Of a stretch of DNA of 50,814 nucleotides, positions 8,406 through 17,900 are shown piece after piece (positions within the stretch are counted from its first letter, which is position 1; each line of letters begins with the position of its first letter). The DNA lies in contig JAFMCI010000013.1 of NCBI GenBank assembly GCA_017857855.1, positions 1 to 50,814 on the forward strand, given 5' to 3'. The position numbers and the translations under genes are program-made. Under the pieces are notes generated by a model that was given only the letters and a program-made list of their open reading frames with translations, ran no database searches and was not told the DNA's origin. The DNA comes from Bacteroidia bacterium. Lineage in GTDB: Bacteria > Bacteroidota > Bacteroidia > NS11-12g > UBA9320.

Positions 8406-8908
8406 TGATATATTTTATCACAGGATTTACAGGCGTGGGTAAGACCACGATAGGAAGAGAGCTCGCATCGCTAACTAACCTAACATTTATAGATTTAGAT
8501 GAGACTATTGAGGTTAAAATAAATCAGACTATAGCAAGCTATTTTGAAGAATATGGCGAGGAGGCATTCAGAGATATAGAGCGGCAGACATTGATAGAAT
8601 CCATTACATTGCATTCAGACGGCATTATAGCCTTAGGAGGCGGTACATTATCTTATCGGCTAAATCATGTAAACATTTTGCAAGGTGGAACCTTAATTTA
8701 TTTAGAATTACCCTGGGCTGAACTGTATCTCAGAATAAAAAAATTAAAAAATAGACCAACTCTTAAGGATAAAACAGAAGCTCAAATCAAAGCCATTTTT
8801 AATCAAAGATTACCTTTTTACGAACTTTCACAGCTCAAGATGCCTATAAATAGTGGGTTTAGTACTCAAAAACTGGTTGATATTTTGAAATTATCAACAA
8901 ATAGGTAA
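8405..8908 (+). CDS. aroK: Shikimate kinase
   Basis: 167 residues, normal length. It phosphorylates shikimate to shikimate-3-phosphate with ATP in the aromatic amino acid pathway. The P-loop GFTGVGKTT is at residues 7-15. The shikimate-binding region has DLDETIE (residues 31-37) and FRDIERQTL. The GGGT glycine motif follows near residue 79, and the lid region has LKNRPTL with the conserved arginine. It is the last gene of the four-gene operon starting at 5273. Its ATG shares a base with the permease stop (TAATG). Confidence 0.95.
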   Translation: MIYFITGFTGVGKTTIGRELASLTNLTFIDLDETIEVKINQTIASYFEEYGEEAFRDIERQTLIESITLHSDGIIALGGGTLSYRLNHVNILQGGTLIYLELPWAELYLRIKKLKNRPTLKDKTEAQIKAIFNQRLPFYELSQLKMPINSGFSTQKLVDILKLSTNR

Positions 8909-8914
8909 CAACCC

Positions 8915-8946
8915 TTGTATTGGTGCGGTTCTTCACGTTAACATTG
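8915..8946 (+). promoter_or_regulatory. Candidate promoter of the HU gene
   Basis: TTG at 8915 is followed, after 21 bases, by TAACATTG (8939-8946). This gives the Bacteroidota -33/-7 arrangement with one mismatch in the -7 box. It leaves a leader of about 30 bases before the ATG at 8981. Confidence 0.45.
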
Positions 8947-8980
8947 GACTTTTAATCACATTCATTAATAAATAAACCTT

Positions 8981-9253
8981 ATGAACAAATCAGATTTAAT
9001 ATCAGCTATGGCTGATAAAGCTGGCATCACAAAATCACAAGCTGGTGAGGCCTTAGACGCATTTATGGATTCAACTTCTGCTGCACTTAAAGGTGGTGAG
9101 AAACTTATCCTTGTTGGTTTTGGTACTTTCTCTGTAAGCGAAAGAGCTGCAAGAACTGGAAGAAACCCAAGAACTGGTAAAGAAATCGCAATCGCTGCTA
9201 AAAAAGTAGTGAAATTCAAAGCGGGATCAGGCCTTTCTGACAAAGTAAACTAA
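8981..9253 (+). CDS. hup: HU family DNA-binding protein
   Basis: 90 residues, exactly the HU size. A small basic histone-like protein that binds and bends DNA as a dimer. [20 protein letters not shown] forms the helical dimer region. [20 protein letters not shown] leads into the DNA-binding arm with the signature RNPRTGKEI, including the conserved proline that intercalates into the minor groove. It is a single-gene unit with its own candidate promoter and a strong terminator 17 bases after the stop. Confidence 0.97.
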   Translation: MNKSDLISAMADKAGITKSQAGEALDAFMDSTSAALKGGEKLILVGFGTFSVSERAARTGRNPRTGKEIAIAAKKVVKFKAGSGLSDKVN

Positions 9254-9270
9254 GAAACCTTAGAAAATTA

Positions 9271-9308
9271 AAAAAAGCCTCTTGGGAGAATTCCTGAGAG
9301 GCTTTTTT
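9271..9308 (+). terminator. Terminator after the HU gene
   Basis: AAAAAAGCCTC and GAGGCTTTTTT form an 11-bp stem around a 16-base loop, ending in a T run. This is a classic intrinsic terminator, usable in both directions. Confidence 0.88.
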
Positions 9309-9405
9309 GCTTTATCATTTTGAGGTCTTACAAAATTCGTAATTCTATTTAATAAGAACACCCAACATTCACCCCAAAAACAATGCATTAATATTTTCTT
9401 AAAAC

Positions 9406-9413
9406 TACATTTG
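9406..9413 (+). promoter_or_regulatory. -7 box of the ZIP transporter gene
   Basis: TACATTTG is an exact TAnnTTTG match ending 19 bases before the ATG at 9433. A second exact match, TAAATTTG at 9420-9427, is only 5 bases from the ATG and would give a leaderless transcript. Confidence 0.55.
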
Positions 9414-9432
9414 GTTAGCTAAATTTGCAGAG

Positions 9433-10149
9433 ATGCAATTTTGGTGGCTTTTTCTGTTGTTTTTCTTTCCTTTTATAGGCGGTGTAGTGGGTTTATTAAT
9501 TCAGTCAGAGAAAACACGACAACTAAAACTTTTTCTTGCTTTTAGTGGGGCGTTTTTAATTAGTATCACTATTCTTAATCTTATTCCTGAAGTATACGAG
9601 AAAGTAGGTCACAAAGCAGGCTATTTTATCTTAGCAGGATTCTTTTTACAAATCATATTAGATTTTTTTACTAAAGGAATAGAACATGGACACCTGCACT
9701 TTCATGAGTTTAAAAAAGGATTTCCTTATTCTGTATTTATTGCACTAAGCCTACACGCTTTTATTGAAGGTTTAGGCCTTGGTGGTGGTGCTTTTTCAGA
9801 ATCCATTCAGAACAATATGGTTTTCGCCATTGGATTACATGAACTACCTGCCGCATTTGCCCTTGCGGTAGTGCTTAAGAGCGTTTTTTCAAAAAGCAAC
9901 TCAAACTATATATGGATTGCTATTTACGCAGCTATGGTGCCCCTAGGAATGCTTGTAGGATCGTCATTAACCAATTATCAGGACATCTTGAGTGGACTTA
10001 TCGGCCTGGTTATCGGTGTTTTCTTGCATATCAGCACTACCATTTTATTTGAGAACAACGAAAGCCACACCTACGGCAGATATAAACTCGTAGCCATATT
10101 AATAGGATTAGGGGTCGCATTGTTGGCGGTTAATCTTCACGTGCATTGA
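9433..10149 (+). CDS. ZIP family divalent metal transporter
   Basis: 238 residues with about eight hydrophobic helices. ZIP proteins move zinc, iron or related metals towards the cytoplasm. The histidine-rich cytoplasmic loop HGHLHFHEF (about residue 82) is characteristic. So are the paired helices carrying metal ligands: SLHAFIEGLGLGGG (helix 4) and GLHELPAAFALAVVLKS (helix 5, H-E-x-P motif). The late HISTTILFENNESH has further histidines. The metal cannot be decided from sequence. The last bases overlap the next gene's TTG start (TTGA at 10146), so the two are probably cotranscribed. Confidence 0.93.
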   Translation: MQFWWLFLLFFFPFIGGVVGLLIQSEKTRQLKLFLAFSGAFLISITILNLIPEVYEKVGHKAGYFILAGFFLQIILDFFTKGIEHGHLHFHEFKKGFPYSVFIALSLHAFIEGLGLGGGAFSESIQNNMVFAIGLHELPAAFALAVVLKSVFSKSNSNYIWIAIYAAMVPLGMLVGSSLTNYQDILSGLIGLVIGVFLHISTTILFENNESHTYGRYKLVAILIGLGVALLAVNLHVH

Positions 10150-10778
10150 CCCAAGCACGTAAATTAAAACTCATCATCTATTGCCTAGCACTTGCTGGGT
10201 CAATTCTATATTGGATTAAAGTAACCTTCCCAAGAACCTCCGAAATTAAACAAATCCCAATTCAGATTAATACACCTAAGAAAGACACCTCTAGATTAAT
10301 TAATGCTGTTACTTTTTGTGATTCGATGAAGTACAATAAGGAATTTGTGATATTAATTGACTTATCTGGATATTCTGGCTCGTATCGATTGTTCGCAGTA
10401 AATCTTATAACGAATGACACCCTACTTAAAGGATTAGTAACACATGGCCACTGTAAACGATCTGAAGGTCGCATTGCGCGTTTTAGTAATGAGATAGGAT
10501 CTAACTGTTCTTCGCTAGGCAAATATTCCATTGGACAAAAGTACAATGGAAGCTTTGGCATAGCCTACAAAATGCATGGGCTAGATGTCAATAATAGCAA
10601 CGCTTTTGAGCGATTCATCGTCCTTCATTCACACTCTTGCGTACCTGATAATGAACAAGAAGATGACATTTGTGAAAGCGAGGGATGCCCAACTGTGTCA
10701 CCGCGCATTTTGGCTCAGCTAAGCAAACACCTGGATGCATCACTTTTACCCGTGTTAGTATGGATTTACGCTAGTTAA
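10146..10778 (+). CDS. Murein L,D-transpeptidase-like protein (YkuD_2 type)
   Basis: 210 residues starting at TTG 10146, which overlaps the ZIP stop. There is no in-frame ATG before the domain. One hydrophobic segment (KLIIYCLALAGSILYWI) acts as a signal anchor. The catalytic domain carries FVILIDLSGYSGSYRL, VTHGHCK, SSLGKYSIGQ, then FIVLHSHSCVPD and the active-site motif SEGCPTVS with its cysteine. In this family the Cys and His make a thioacyl intermediate on peptidoglycan peptides, or the protein acts in wall modification; activity is inferred. The stop lies only 2 bases from the end of the convergent gene at 10781, with no terminator between them. Confidence 0.85.
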   Translation: MTQARKLKLIIYCLALAGSILYWIKVTFPRTSEIKQIPIQINTPKKDTSRLINAVTFCDSMKYNKEFVILIDLSGYSGSYRLFAVNLITNDTLLKGLVTHGHCKRSEGRIARFSNEIGSNCSSLGKYSIGQKYNGSFGIAYKMHGLDVNNSNAFERFIVLHSHSCVPDNEQEDDICESEGCPTVSPRILAQLSKHLDASLLPVLVWIYAS

Positions 10779-10780
10779 TC

Positions 10781-12538
10781 TTAATCTACTGTTATCTTGT
10801 ACCAAACTACCTTTTTACCGTTTTGAGCTGGTGCTAAAATAGTGTCTTCGTTTACCGTTTTGCGGTACGTGAAATATTTACGTTTCATTCCAGGTATTTT
10901 TTCGCTTCTGCTGAACGCTTTTAATTCAGCGTCTCTAACCTTCGTCAAATCACCATCACTTTTTACGATATGACCTTGTGTCATCACTGTCAATTCCCCG
11001 TCTTTCAACGAAACATCCATGCTTTTTTGCAACGGTGCGTTAATCGATACAAAACTCTTTTTGTAATAGTTCTGGACTACATCGTCACCTATAAACTTCG
11101 TAAAAATAAGATCATCATAATGATAATAATAGGTTGTAGTCGTGGTTGTACGACCGTTTGCATCCGTATAGGTGGTAGTTACTATTTCTAAATGCTGTTC
11201 CTCTAGAACTATCATGGCATCACCATTTTCATCTAAACCACTAAAAGCAATGCTGTTCACATTTAACGCAGCACGTTTCTTAATATCAAAATAAGCTTTC
11301 TCCTCTGGAGTCATTTTAGCTAATTTTTTCTTGGCTTTCTTCTGAATCCGACCTTTTCGATTTCCATTTTTCATGTTATCTATTGCTTTTTCAGATTCCA
11401 TGATATCATTTACATTTTCGAGTACATCCTCCGTAAAATTATCATTAACATTACTAATTTCATCTAAATTGTCGTTGTCTAAAACAATTCTACTCACACC
11501 CGTAGTAGCTAATTTAGCATATACTTGTTCACCATTTAGTCCTACTAAATTAATATTCCCTTTTTTATCAAAAAGGATATTCATATCTACAAATAAGTCG
11601 TTTTCCGGGGTAATATATTGTTCTGTTGTACCATCTGAATTTATTTTTTCCAAGACAAAAGCTGATTTATTGATATCTACCCATGTGGCACGCTTGTTAG
11701 ATTTCACTTCTGCACGTGTCAGTTCATCTACCACATTATTTTTACCCAAGATATAAATAGCACCTTTATCATCAACAGCGAAGTCACGCACATAGAACTT
11801 ATCCGACGATTCCTTTAGCGTTACGGCATAATTTTTTTCATAATTGACAATTTCAAAATCCTTGTCCAACACCCAAAAGGTGAATTTAAAATCATATGTT
11901 CCAATTTTACTCTGCTTGCTACTCTTGCCAAAGAAACTTTTTGATTTCTTTTTAATCGGCTCCGCATCTTTTCCAAAAACAACCATGTATTTTTCGTCTT
12001 TGGAGAGTGATATATCAAAACTAGATTCTTCATACCCCGTTTTTGCAGCAGGATCTTTTACTTCAGCTACTTTTATAAAGCTGCCTTCCAGCGCCATTTT
12101 CTCCACATTAAGCTTCGAATAAAATAAGTACTTTTTCTTGTTCTTTTTATTTACAAAAGTTGAAAATACATAAAATTCATTTTGGAATTTTACTAATTTT
12201 TCAAATGCTAAATTCTTGCCTAAGTGGTCAATATCTAATTGTTTTTGTTCAACTAGATCAAGATTTTTATCATACCTCTGGATGTAATATAATGCTTTGT
12301 ATTGTACAAAATGGATAAAGCTCCCAATAGAGACGGCGCCACCGGCACTACCAACGCTAAGAGACATATACCCTCCGTTTGGCAGTTCTACAACATCAAT
12401 AAAACCTCTTCCCTTTTGCTCAAAAAGATCACCATGAGTTTCTTTTACCCTTATTTTACCTTGAGCTACACTAGTATTAGTACATACTACCATAAAGAAT
12501 AGCAGCACACTTATTTTAGCTAATTTCATTTTTTTCAT
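10781..12538 (-). CDS. Secreted protein of unknown function, beta-propeller-like
   Basis: 585 residues; not a family I recognise. A signal peptide (MKKMKLAKISVLLFFMVV ending at SVAQG) directs export. The body has repeated blade-like phrases: ELPNGGYMSLS, YDKNLDLVEQKQL, SKDEKYMVVFGKD, VDDKGAIYILGKN, FDKKGNINLVGL and GLDENGDAMIVLEEQ. These are typical of secreted beta-propeller proteins. A basic stretch RKGRIQKKAKKKLAKMTPEE (about residue 395) interrupts the repeats, and a YTDANGRTTTTTTYYYH strand follows. It lies 3 bases after the small barrel gene at 12542, so they form a two-gene operon and may work together in the envelope. Confidence 0.75.
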   Translation of the reverse strand: MKKMKLAKISVLLFFMVVCTNTSVAQGKIRVKETHGDLFEQKGRGFIDVVELPNGGYMSLSVGSAGGAVSIGSFIHFVQYKALYYIQRYDKNLDLVEQKQLDIDHLGKNLAFEKLVKFQNEFYVFSTFVNKKNKKKYLFYSKLNVEKMALEGSFIKVAEVKDPAAKTGYEESSFDISLSKDEKYMVVFGKDAEPIKKKSKSFFGKSSKQSKIGTYDFKFTFWVLDKDFEIVNYEKNYAVTLKESSDKFYVRDFAVDDKGAIYILGKNNVVDELTRAEVKSNKRATWVDINKSAFVLEKINSDGTTEQYITPENDLFVDMNILFDKKGNINLVGLNGEQVYAKLATTGVSRIVLDNDNLDEISNVNDNFTEDVLENVNDIMESEKAIDNMKNGNRKGRIQKKAKKKLAKMTPEEKAYFDIKKRAALNVNSIAFSGLDENGDAMIVLEEQHLEIVTTTYTDANGRTTTTTTYYYHYDDLIFTKFIGDDVVQNYYKKSFVSINAPLQKSMDVSLKDGELTVMTQGHIVKSDGDLTKVRDAELKAFSRSEKIPGMKRKYFTYRKTVNEDTILAPAQNGKKVVWYKITVD

Positions 12539-12541
12539 TTC

Positions 12542-13177
12542 TTAATACTTAATATAATAGCCAAAGCCTGCTGAGAAGCCTCCATAAAATCCGGTTTTTT
12601 TCACATCCTCAATTACTGTTGTAGTTCCAGTAGTAGGTACCGTTTGAGCATATTTAGCTAATCGCAGTCCTGCGTTAAAGCCTGCTTGAGCACTAACGCT
12701 ATTGCTCAATAGGTATTTCCATCCAAAAGTATAAAATATATCTTGTGCATTGTAGCTATATGTTTCGAAATCACTGTTCCTATTCCTATAGGTTAAGGCT
12801 TGAAAAGTCATCTCTGAAATGGCCTCTTTACCACCATACCTTTTGGCCGTTACCGAAAAACCCATACCCTTGGTAAGTACTTCATCATATGGAAAAAACT
12901 CCAATTCATTAACTAACTTAAACACATCTATACCTCTATTAAACTGATAACCTCCACCCAGTTCTACCGAATAAGTATGATTGATTCTTTGCTCGTATGC
13001 CAAATCCAAAAAACCTGTTACAATAGAGGTAACAGCAATTCTAATATCGGCATCTGCATCCGTATTCTTGCCGTCATCTAGATACTTTTTAGCATTACTG
13101 TCCGTCGTAGGGAGGTCTTTTTGAGAGAAAGCATTTAGAGTGATTCCGATACAAAAAAACAATATTATTCGTGTCAT
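12542..13177 (-). CDS. Small outer-membrane beta-barrel protein, function unknown
   Basis: 211 residues with a signal peptide (MTRIILFFCIGITLNAFSQ). The remainder shows alternating hydrophobic strands (YSVELGGGYQFN, FSVTAKRYGG, MTFQALTYRNRN, FYTFGWKYLL, AQAGFNAGLRLA) and ends in FYGGFSAGFGYYIKY with a terminal aromatic, typical of barrel proteins. The segment DIRIAVTSIVTGFLDLAYEQ starts the barrel. A near-consensus -7 box (TTAATTTG, minus strand, 13194-13201) ends 16 bases before the ATG. It is cotranscribed with the 585-residue secreted protein. Confidence 0.72.
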   Translation of the reverse strand: MTRIILFFCIGITLNAFSQKDLPTTDSNAKKYLDDGKNTDADADIRIAVTSIVTGFLDLAYEQRINHTYSVELGGGYQFNRGIDVFKLVNELEFFPYDEVLTKGMGFSVTAKRYGGKEAISEMTFQALTYRNRNSDFETYSYNAQDIFYTFGWKYLLSNSVSAQAGFNAGLRLAKYAQTVPTTGTTTVIEDVKKTGFYGGFSAGFGYYIKY

Positions 13178-13273
13178 ATTTTTTTTACAAAGTCAAATTA
13201 AAAGAAAAAACCTCAACTAAACCACAATTAATTAATTAATGTCACTCACTTTAAATAAGGCTACTTTTTTAGA

Positions 13274-14050
13274 TTAGTCGTATATACTGTTCAGTAAGCC
13301 TGCAAGCCTTACTCCTGCTTGCTCGAGTCTTAACTCTACCGTTTTTAAATGCCTAAACGAGTATTCATATTTCAGATTTACATTATCACCAAAGTCATAA
13401 CATGCTTTTCGCAAGTCTTGGCTTTCTTGAGCCCAATCTCTAACGGTAGAGCTTTGCCAAGCTTTCACTTGCCATTTTTCTATATTTCTATTTACATGCT
13501 TGCCCCACTCCTCATAACTTAACTGCTCATTATCTATGATTTCACTATCCCATACGTGGTGCAAATTTGTAGCTTCCCCAAACCATTTCACTTTTATATC
13601 ATTTCCTCCTTTATCTTCCGCCAAGCCTACGTGCAAAGGCTGATGTAAATCACCTACCAAATGTACCAATGCCATGATCGCAAATTCTTCATCTTTCACT
13701 AATTTAAATTGTTTGGTTCGCAATTCAACAATCAATTGCTCTATGATGCTGATAACATCACCTTTGGGATTTGGGATAATATCTTCATACCGCATTCCGT
13801 CAGGAATACTTACATAATGCCACGAATTCATAAATCTGTAATTGGTGTCTGATCTTAAAAAGTCCATATAGTTCCCACTCATTTCAAGCGAAAATTTTGT
13901 AAGGACTTGGTTAACCCGCTTACTTGCTTTGGCACTAAGATGTTGTTGAGCTACGTAGCCTACTACCCGATGCCCAGTTTGTCCCCAAGCCCATAATTGA
14001 ACTGCCGCACATAAAAAGACAAGCAGTGTTGATATTCTAATCAATTTCAT
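13274..14050 (-). CDS. S1/P1 family zinc-dependent nuclease
   Basis: 258 residues from the ATG at 14050; a TTG nine bases further upstream belongs to a promoter-like box instead. The signal peptide ends just before Trp22, giving a mature WGQTGHRVVG terminus. This matters because the N-terminal Trp amine binds zinc in this family. Other ligands appear in order: the early His27, an aspartate in FLRSDTNYRF, NSWHYV, HLVGDLHQPLHVG (His, Asp, His) and LHHVWDSEII (His, Asp). The full trinuclear zinc site is therefore present. The enzyme cleaves single-stranded nucleic acid outside the cytoplasm, probably for nucleotide or phosphate scavenging. Confidence 0.93.
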   Translation of the reverse strand: MKLIRISTLLVFLCAAVQLWAWGQTGHRVVGYVAQQHLSAKASKRVNQVLTKFSLEMSGNYMDFLRSDTNYRFMNSWHYVSIPDGMRYEDIIPNPKGDVISIIEQLIVELRTKQFKLVKDEEFAIMALVHLVGDLHQPLHVGLAEDKGGNDIKVKWFGEATNLHHVWDSEIIDNEQLSYEEWGKHVNRNIEKWQVKAWQSSTVRDWAQESQDLRKACYDFGDNVNLKYEYSFRHLKTVELRLEQAGVRLAGLLNSIYD

Positions 14051-14056
14051 AAAGTG

Positions 14057-14064
14057 CAATGATA
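14057..14064 (-). promoter_or_regulatory. Candidate -7 box of the S1/P1 nuclease gene
   Basis: Minus-strand TATCATTG matches TAnnTTTG with one mismatch and ends 6 bases before the ATG at 14050. Its terminal TTG is in frame and mimics a start codon. Confidence 0.4.
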
Positions 14065-14081
14065 GAATATCTAATTCAGCT

Positions 14082-14089
14082 TAACTTCG
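14082..14089 (+). promoter_or_regulatory. Candidate -7 box of the ChaN-like gene
   Basis: TAACTTCG has one mismatch to TAnnTTTG and ends 7 bases before the ATG at 14097, implying a very short leader. Confidence 0.35.
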
Positions 14090-14096
14090 CTGCTAA

Positions 14097-14951
14097 ATGA
14101 AAAAAACGTTAATTCTTCTTCTTTTGATGGCGACAGGAGTTTCGCTGCAAGCTCAAAACCTTTCTCCCTATACCATTTACAATGCAAAAGGAAAAGAAAT
14201 AAGCTATTCAAAAATGATGGCGACACTATCCAAACAAGATATTATACTTTTTGGAGAACTTCATAACAGCGCTTTGGCTCATTGGTTACAAGTAGAAGTA
14301 ACAAAAGAATTAGCCACGAAAAGAGCGCTACAACTTGGTGCAGAAATGCTAGAAGCAGATGATCAAAACGCCGTCAATCTTTACCTATCTGATTCTATCG
14401 ACCAAAAAGGCTTAGATACCTTAGCACGCCTTTGGCCCAATTATACAACAGATTACGCACCCTTAGTGAATTATGCTAAAGAAAATAAGCTCGAATTTAT
14501 AGCGACAAATATCCCAAGGAGATACGCTCGATTGGTTAATAAAGGAGGGTTTGAAGCGCTAGACACACTGCCAGCTATCGAAAAATCTTATGTTGCCCCA
14601 TTGCCAATCGCTTTTGATGCAGAACTCCCAACCTATAAGAGCATTTTAGAAATGATGGGTGAACATGGAACGCCTTCCCTTGTCAAGGCACAGGCTAGCA
14701 AAGATGCTACCATGGCCCATTTTATTTTAAAAAACTATAAAACAGGAAAGCTATTTATTCATTATAACGGTGCTTTCCACTCAGATTACTATGAAGGAAT
14801 AGGTTGGTATCTTAAACGACAATCCCCCACATTAAACTATTCTACTATCTCTACAGTAACCCAAGCCGACATTACAAAACTAAATGCCGAGCACATAGGA
14901 AAAGCTGACTTCATCTTAGTTATAGATGAGGATGTAACTACTACGTACTAA
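14097..14951 (+). CDS. ChaN-like haem/iron-associated protein
   Basis: 284 residues. A cleavable signal peptide (MKKTLILLLLMATGVSLQAQ) without a lipobox Cys means it is probably periplasmic or secreted rather than a lipoprotein. The ChaN/Tiki fold is shown by ILFGELHNSALAHWLQ (catalytic-like or metal-binding GELH), GAEMLEADDQ, LEFIATNIPRRYARLV and the closing IHYNGAFHSDYYEG. ChaN of Campylobacter binds haem, and the wider fold includes proteases, so haem handling is inferred. It is divergent from the S1/P1 nuclease, 46 bases away, and is a single-gene unit. Confidence 0.85.
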   Translation: MKKTLILLLLMATGVSLQAQNLSPYTIYNAKGKEISYSKMMATLSKQDIILFGELHNSALAHWLQVEVTKELATKRALQLGAEMLEADDQNAVNLYLSDSIDQKGLDTLARLWPNYTTDYAPLVNYAKENKLEFIATNIPRRYARLVNKGGFEALDTLPAIEKSYVAPLPIAFDAELPTYKSILEMMGEHGTPSLVKAQASKDATMAHFILKNYKTGKLFIHYNGAFHSDYYEGIGWYLKRQSPTLNYSTISTVTQADITKLNAEHIGKADFILVIDEDVTTTY

Positions 14952-14986
14952 CTTGAAAGGTTGATTTAGCAATAAATAGTTTCTTC

Positions 14987-17900
14987 CTACATATTACGTC
15001 TATACTGCCCTCCTACTTCAAATAATGAATTGGTTATTTGACCTAGTGAGCACACTTTACACGCTTCCATCAAAGCATCAAAAACATTACCATTTTGCAG
15101 TGCCACTTGCTGTATGTCAGCGAGTATTTGATCGGCTTCATTAGCATAACGTTTATTTAAACTTTGTAGCGTATTAATTTGAAATTGCTTCTCTTCCTCT
15201 GTAGCTCGAATTACTTCTTTAGGTAACACCGTAGGCGAACCTTTGCTGCTTAAGAAAGTGTTTACCCCTATAATCGGAAAATCTCCATTGTGCTTCAAGG
15301 TTTCGTAATAAAGACTTTCTTCCTGAATTTTGGATCGTTGGTACATTGTTTCCATGGCACCAAGTACTCCGCCTCTTTCCGTAATTTTATCAAATTCTGC
15401 TAAAACAGCTTCTTCTACTAGCTCAGTTAATTCTTCCGTGATAAATGAGCCTTGCATAGGATTCTCGTTCTTAGCTAATCCTAATTCCTTATTTATAATC
15501 AACTGAATGGCTACTGCACGTCTTACACTTTCTTCTGTAGGCGTAGTAATTGCTTCATCATAGGCATTGGTATGCAGTGAGTTACAATTATCATATATCG
15601 CATAAAGTGCCTGTAGCGTAGTACGTATATCATTAAAATCTATCTCTTGCGCATGTAAACTTCTACCACTGGTTTGGATGTGGTATTTTAGCATCTGGCT
15701 GCGCTCATCTGCACCATACTTTAGCTTCATAGCTTTTGCCCAAATCTTACGTGCAACTCTTCCTATTACAGCATATTCAGGATCAATACCATTGGAGAAG
15801 AAGAACGATAAATTAGGACCAAAGTCATTAATATTCATTCCCCGACTCAAGTAATACTCCACATAGGTAAAACCATTGGCCAAAGTAAATGCCAATTGTG
15901 TAATAGGATTCGCACCTGCTTCGGCTATGTGATATCCACTTATAGATACCGAGTAAAAGTTTCTCACTCCATTATCGGTAAAGTACTGCTGAACATCACC
16001 CATAAGTCTAAGTGCAAATTCAGTAGAAAAAATACACGTATTCTGAGCTTGATCTTCTTTTAAAATATCTGCCTGCACGGTTCCTCGTACTTGCTTGAGT
16101 GTTTCCGTTTTTATCTTTGCATATACATCTGCAGGAAGCACTTTATCTCCGGTAAGTCCGAGGAGCATGAGACCTAAACCTTCATTTCCTTCCGGTAAAT
16201 CACCATCGTATTTAGGTTGTTCGCTCCCTTTTTCTTTAAAATACGCATCTATTTTTTGTTGAGTTTCTGCCTCAAGACCATTTTCTTTAATGTAAATCTC
16301 ACACTGTTGATCGATTGCCGCGTTCATGAAAAAACCAAGCAACATAGGCGCAGGACCATTTATGGTCATACTCACAGAGGTCATGGCATCTGCTAAGTTA
16401 AAACCCGAATACAATTTCTTAGCATCATCAAGACAACAGATACTAACACCCGCATTTCCTATTTTTCCATAAATATCTGGTCTATAGTCTGGATCATTGC
16501 CATATAACGTAACCGAATCAAAGGCGGTACTCAATCTTTTAGCAGGCATGCTACTGCTCAAATAATGGAAACGTTTATTTGTTCGCTCCGGTCCTCCCTC
16601 GCCGGCAAACATCCGTGTAGGATCTTCTCCTTGGCGTTTAAACGGATAAATACCTGCCGTAAATGGAAATGTTCCTGGTACGTTTTCTTGTAAATTCCAT
16701 TGTAATACATCACCCCAAGCCTCATACTTTGGCAATGAAACCTTACTGATTTTTTGATGAGAGAGAGATATGGTTTTGGTCTCTACTCGTATCTCTTTAT
16801 TCCTTACTAAGTAGGTGTAAATATCATTTGCGTATGACTCTTTGACTTTATCCCAATTATCAATAACTACCTGTAATTTTGGATCAAAATCTAAGGCAAT
16901 TGTAGTATAGGTTTCCTCTAAATCCTTTATGAGTCTGTCTGCATCAGCAATTTTAGCTTCTCTAACAGTAGTAATGGTTTTATGTATCCCATATAACTTT
17001 TGTGCAATAGCAGATTGCTCTTTAGCCCACTTGTCATATCCTCGGTTGGTTTCCGCAATCTCAGATAAATAGCGTACACGTTTAGGCGGTATAATAAAGA
17101 TCTTTTCAGACATTTCATTAGCTGCCACAAGATGTGAGTCTAAATTGGCTTCCGTCTTTTCATTAATGGTTTGAATAAGTTGAGCATACAATGAATTAAC
17201 CCCTGGATCGTTGAACTGGCTTGCTATGGTGCCAAATACAGGCATTGTTTCAACATCATCTTCAAATCGAACGTGGTTACGTTGAAACTGTTTTTTGACA
17301 TCTCTAAGTGCATCCAACCCCCCTCTTTTATCAAATTTATTTAGTGCAATCACATCGGCAAAATCTAGCATGTCAATCTTTTCCAATTGAGTTGCCGCAC
17401 CGTATTCTGGGGTCATTACATATAGACTTGCATCGCAATGATCTGTGATTTCGGTATCACTTTGACCTATGCCCGAAGTTTCTAATATAATCAAATCAAA
17501 ACCAGCTACTTTCAGTATGTCTTTGGCTACATCAATATGCGCTGAGAGTGCTAAATTAGCTTGACGCGTAGCTAAAGAACGCATATAAACTCTGTCGTTT
17601 CGTATGCTATTCATTCTAATTCTGTCACCTAACAACGCTCCTCCTGTTTTTCGCTTTGAAGGATCCACCGATATAATGGCTATGTTCTTATCCTTAAAAT
17701 CCAATAAAAACCTACGTACCAATTCATCTACTAAGCTACTTTTACCTGCACCTCCAGTCCCTGTTATTCCCAAAACAGGTGTTTTTAGTTTTTTTGCTTC
17801 TTGGGTAATTCCTGCAAGAAGTGATTTATTCTCGTTCGGAAAATTTTCTGCTGCAGATATTACACGTGCGATAGACATTTTATTCATCAGACGAAAAGAC

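Noticed and set aside
13211-13226. TTAATTAATTAA tract as a repeat element or att site
   Set aside because: A short AT-only tract without a partner copy or any integrase gene.
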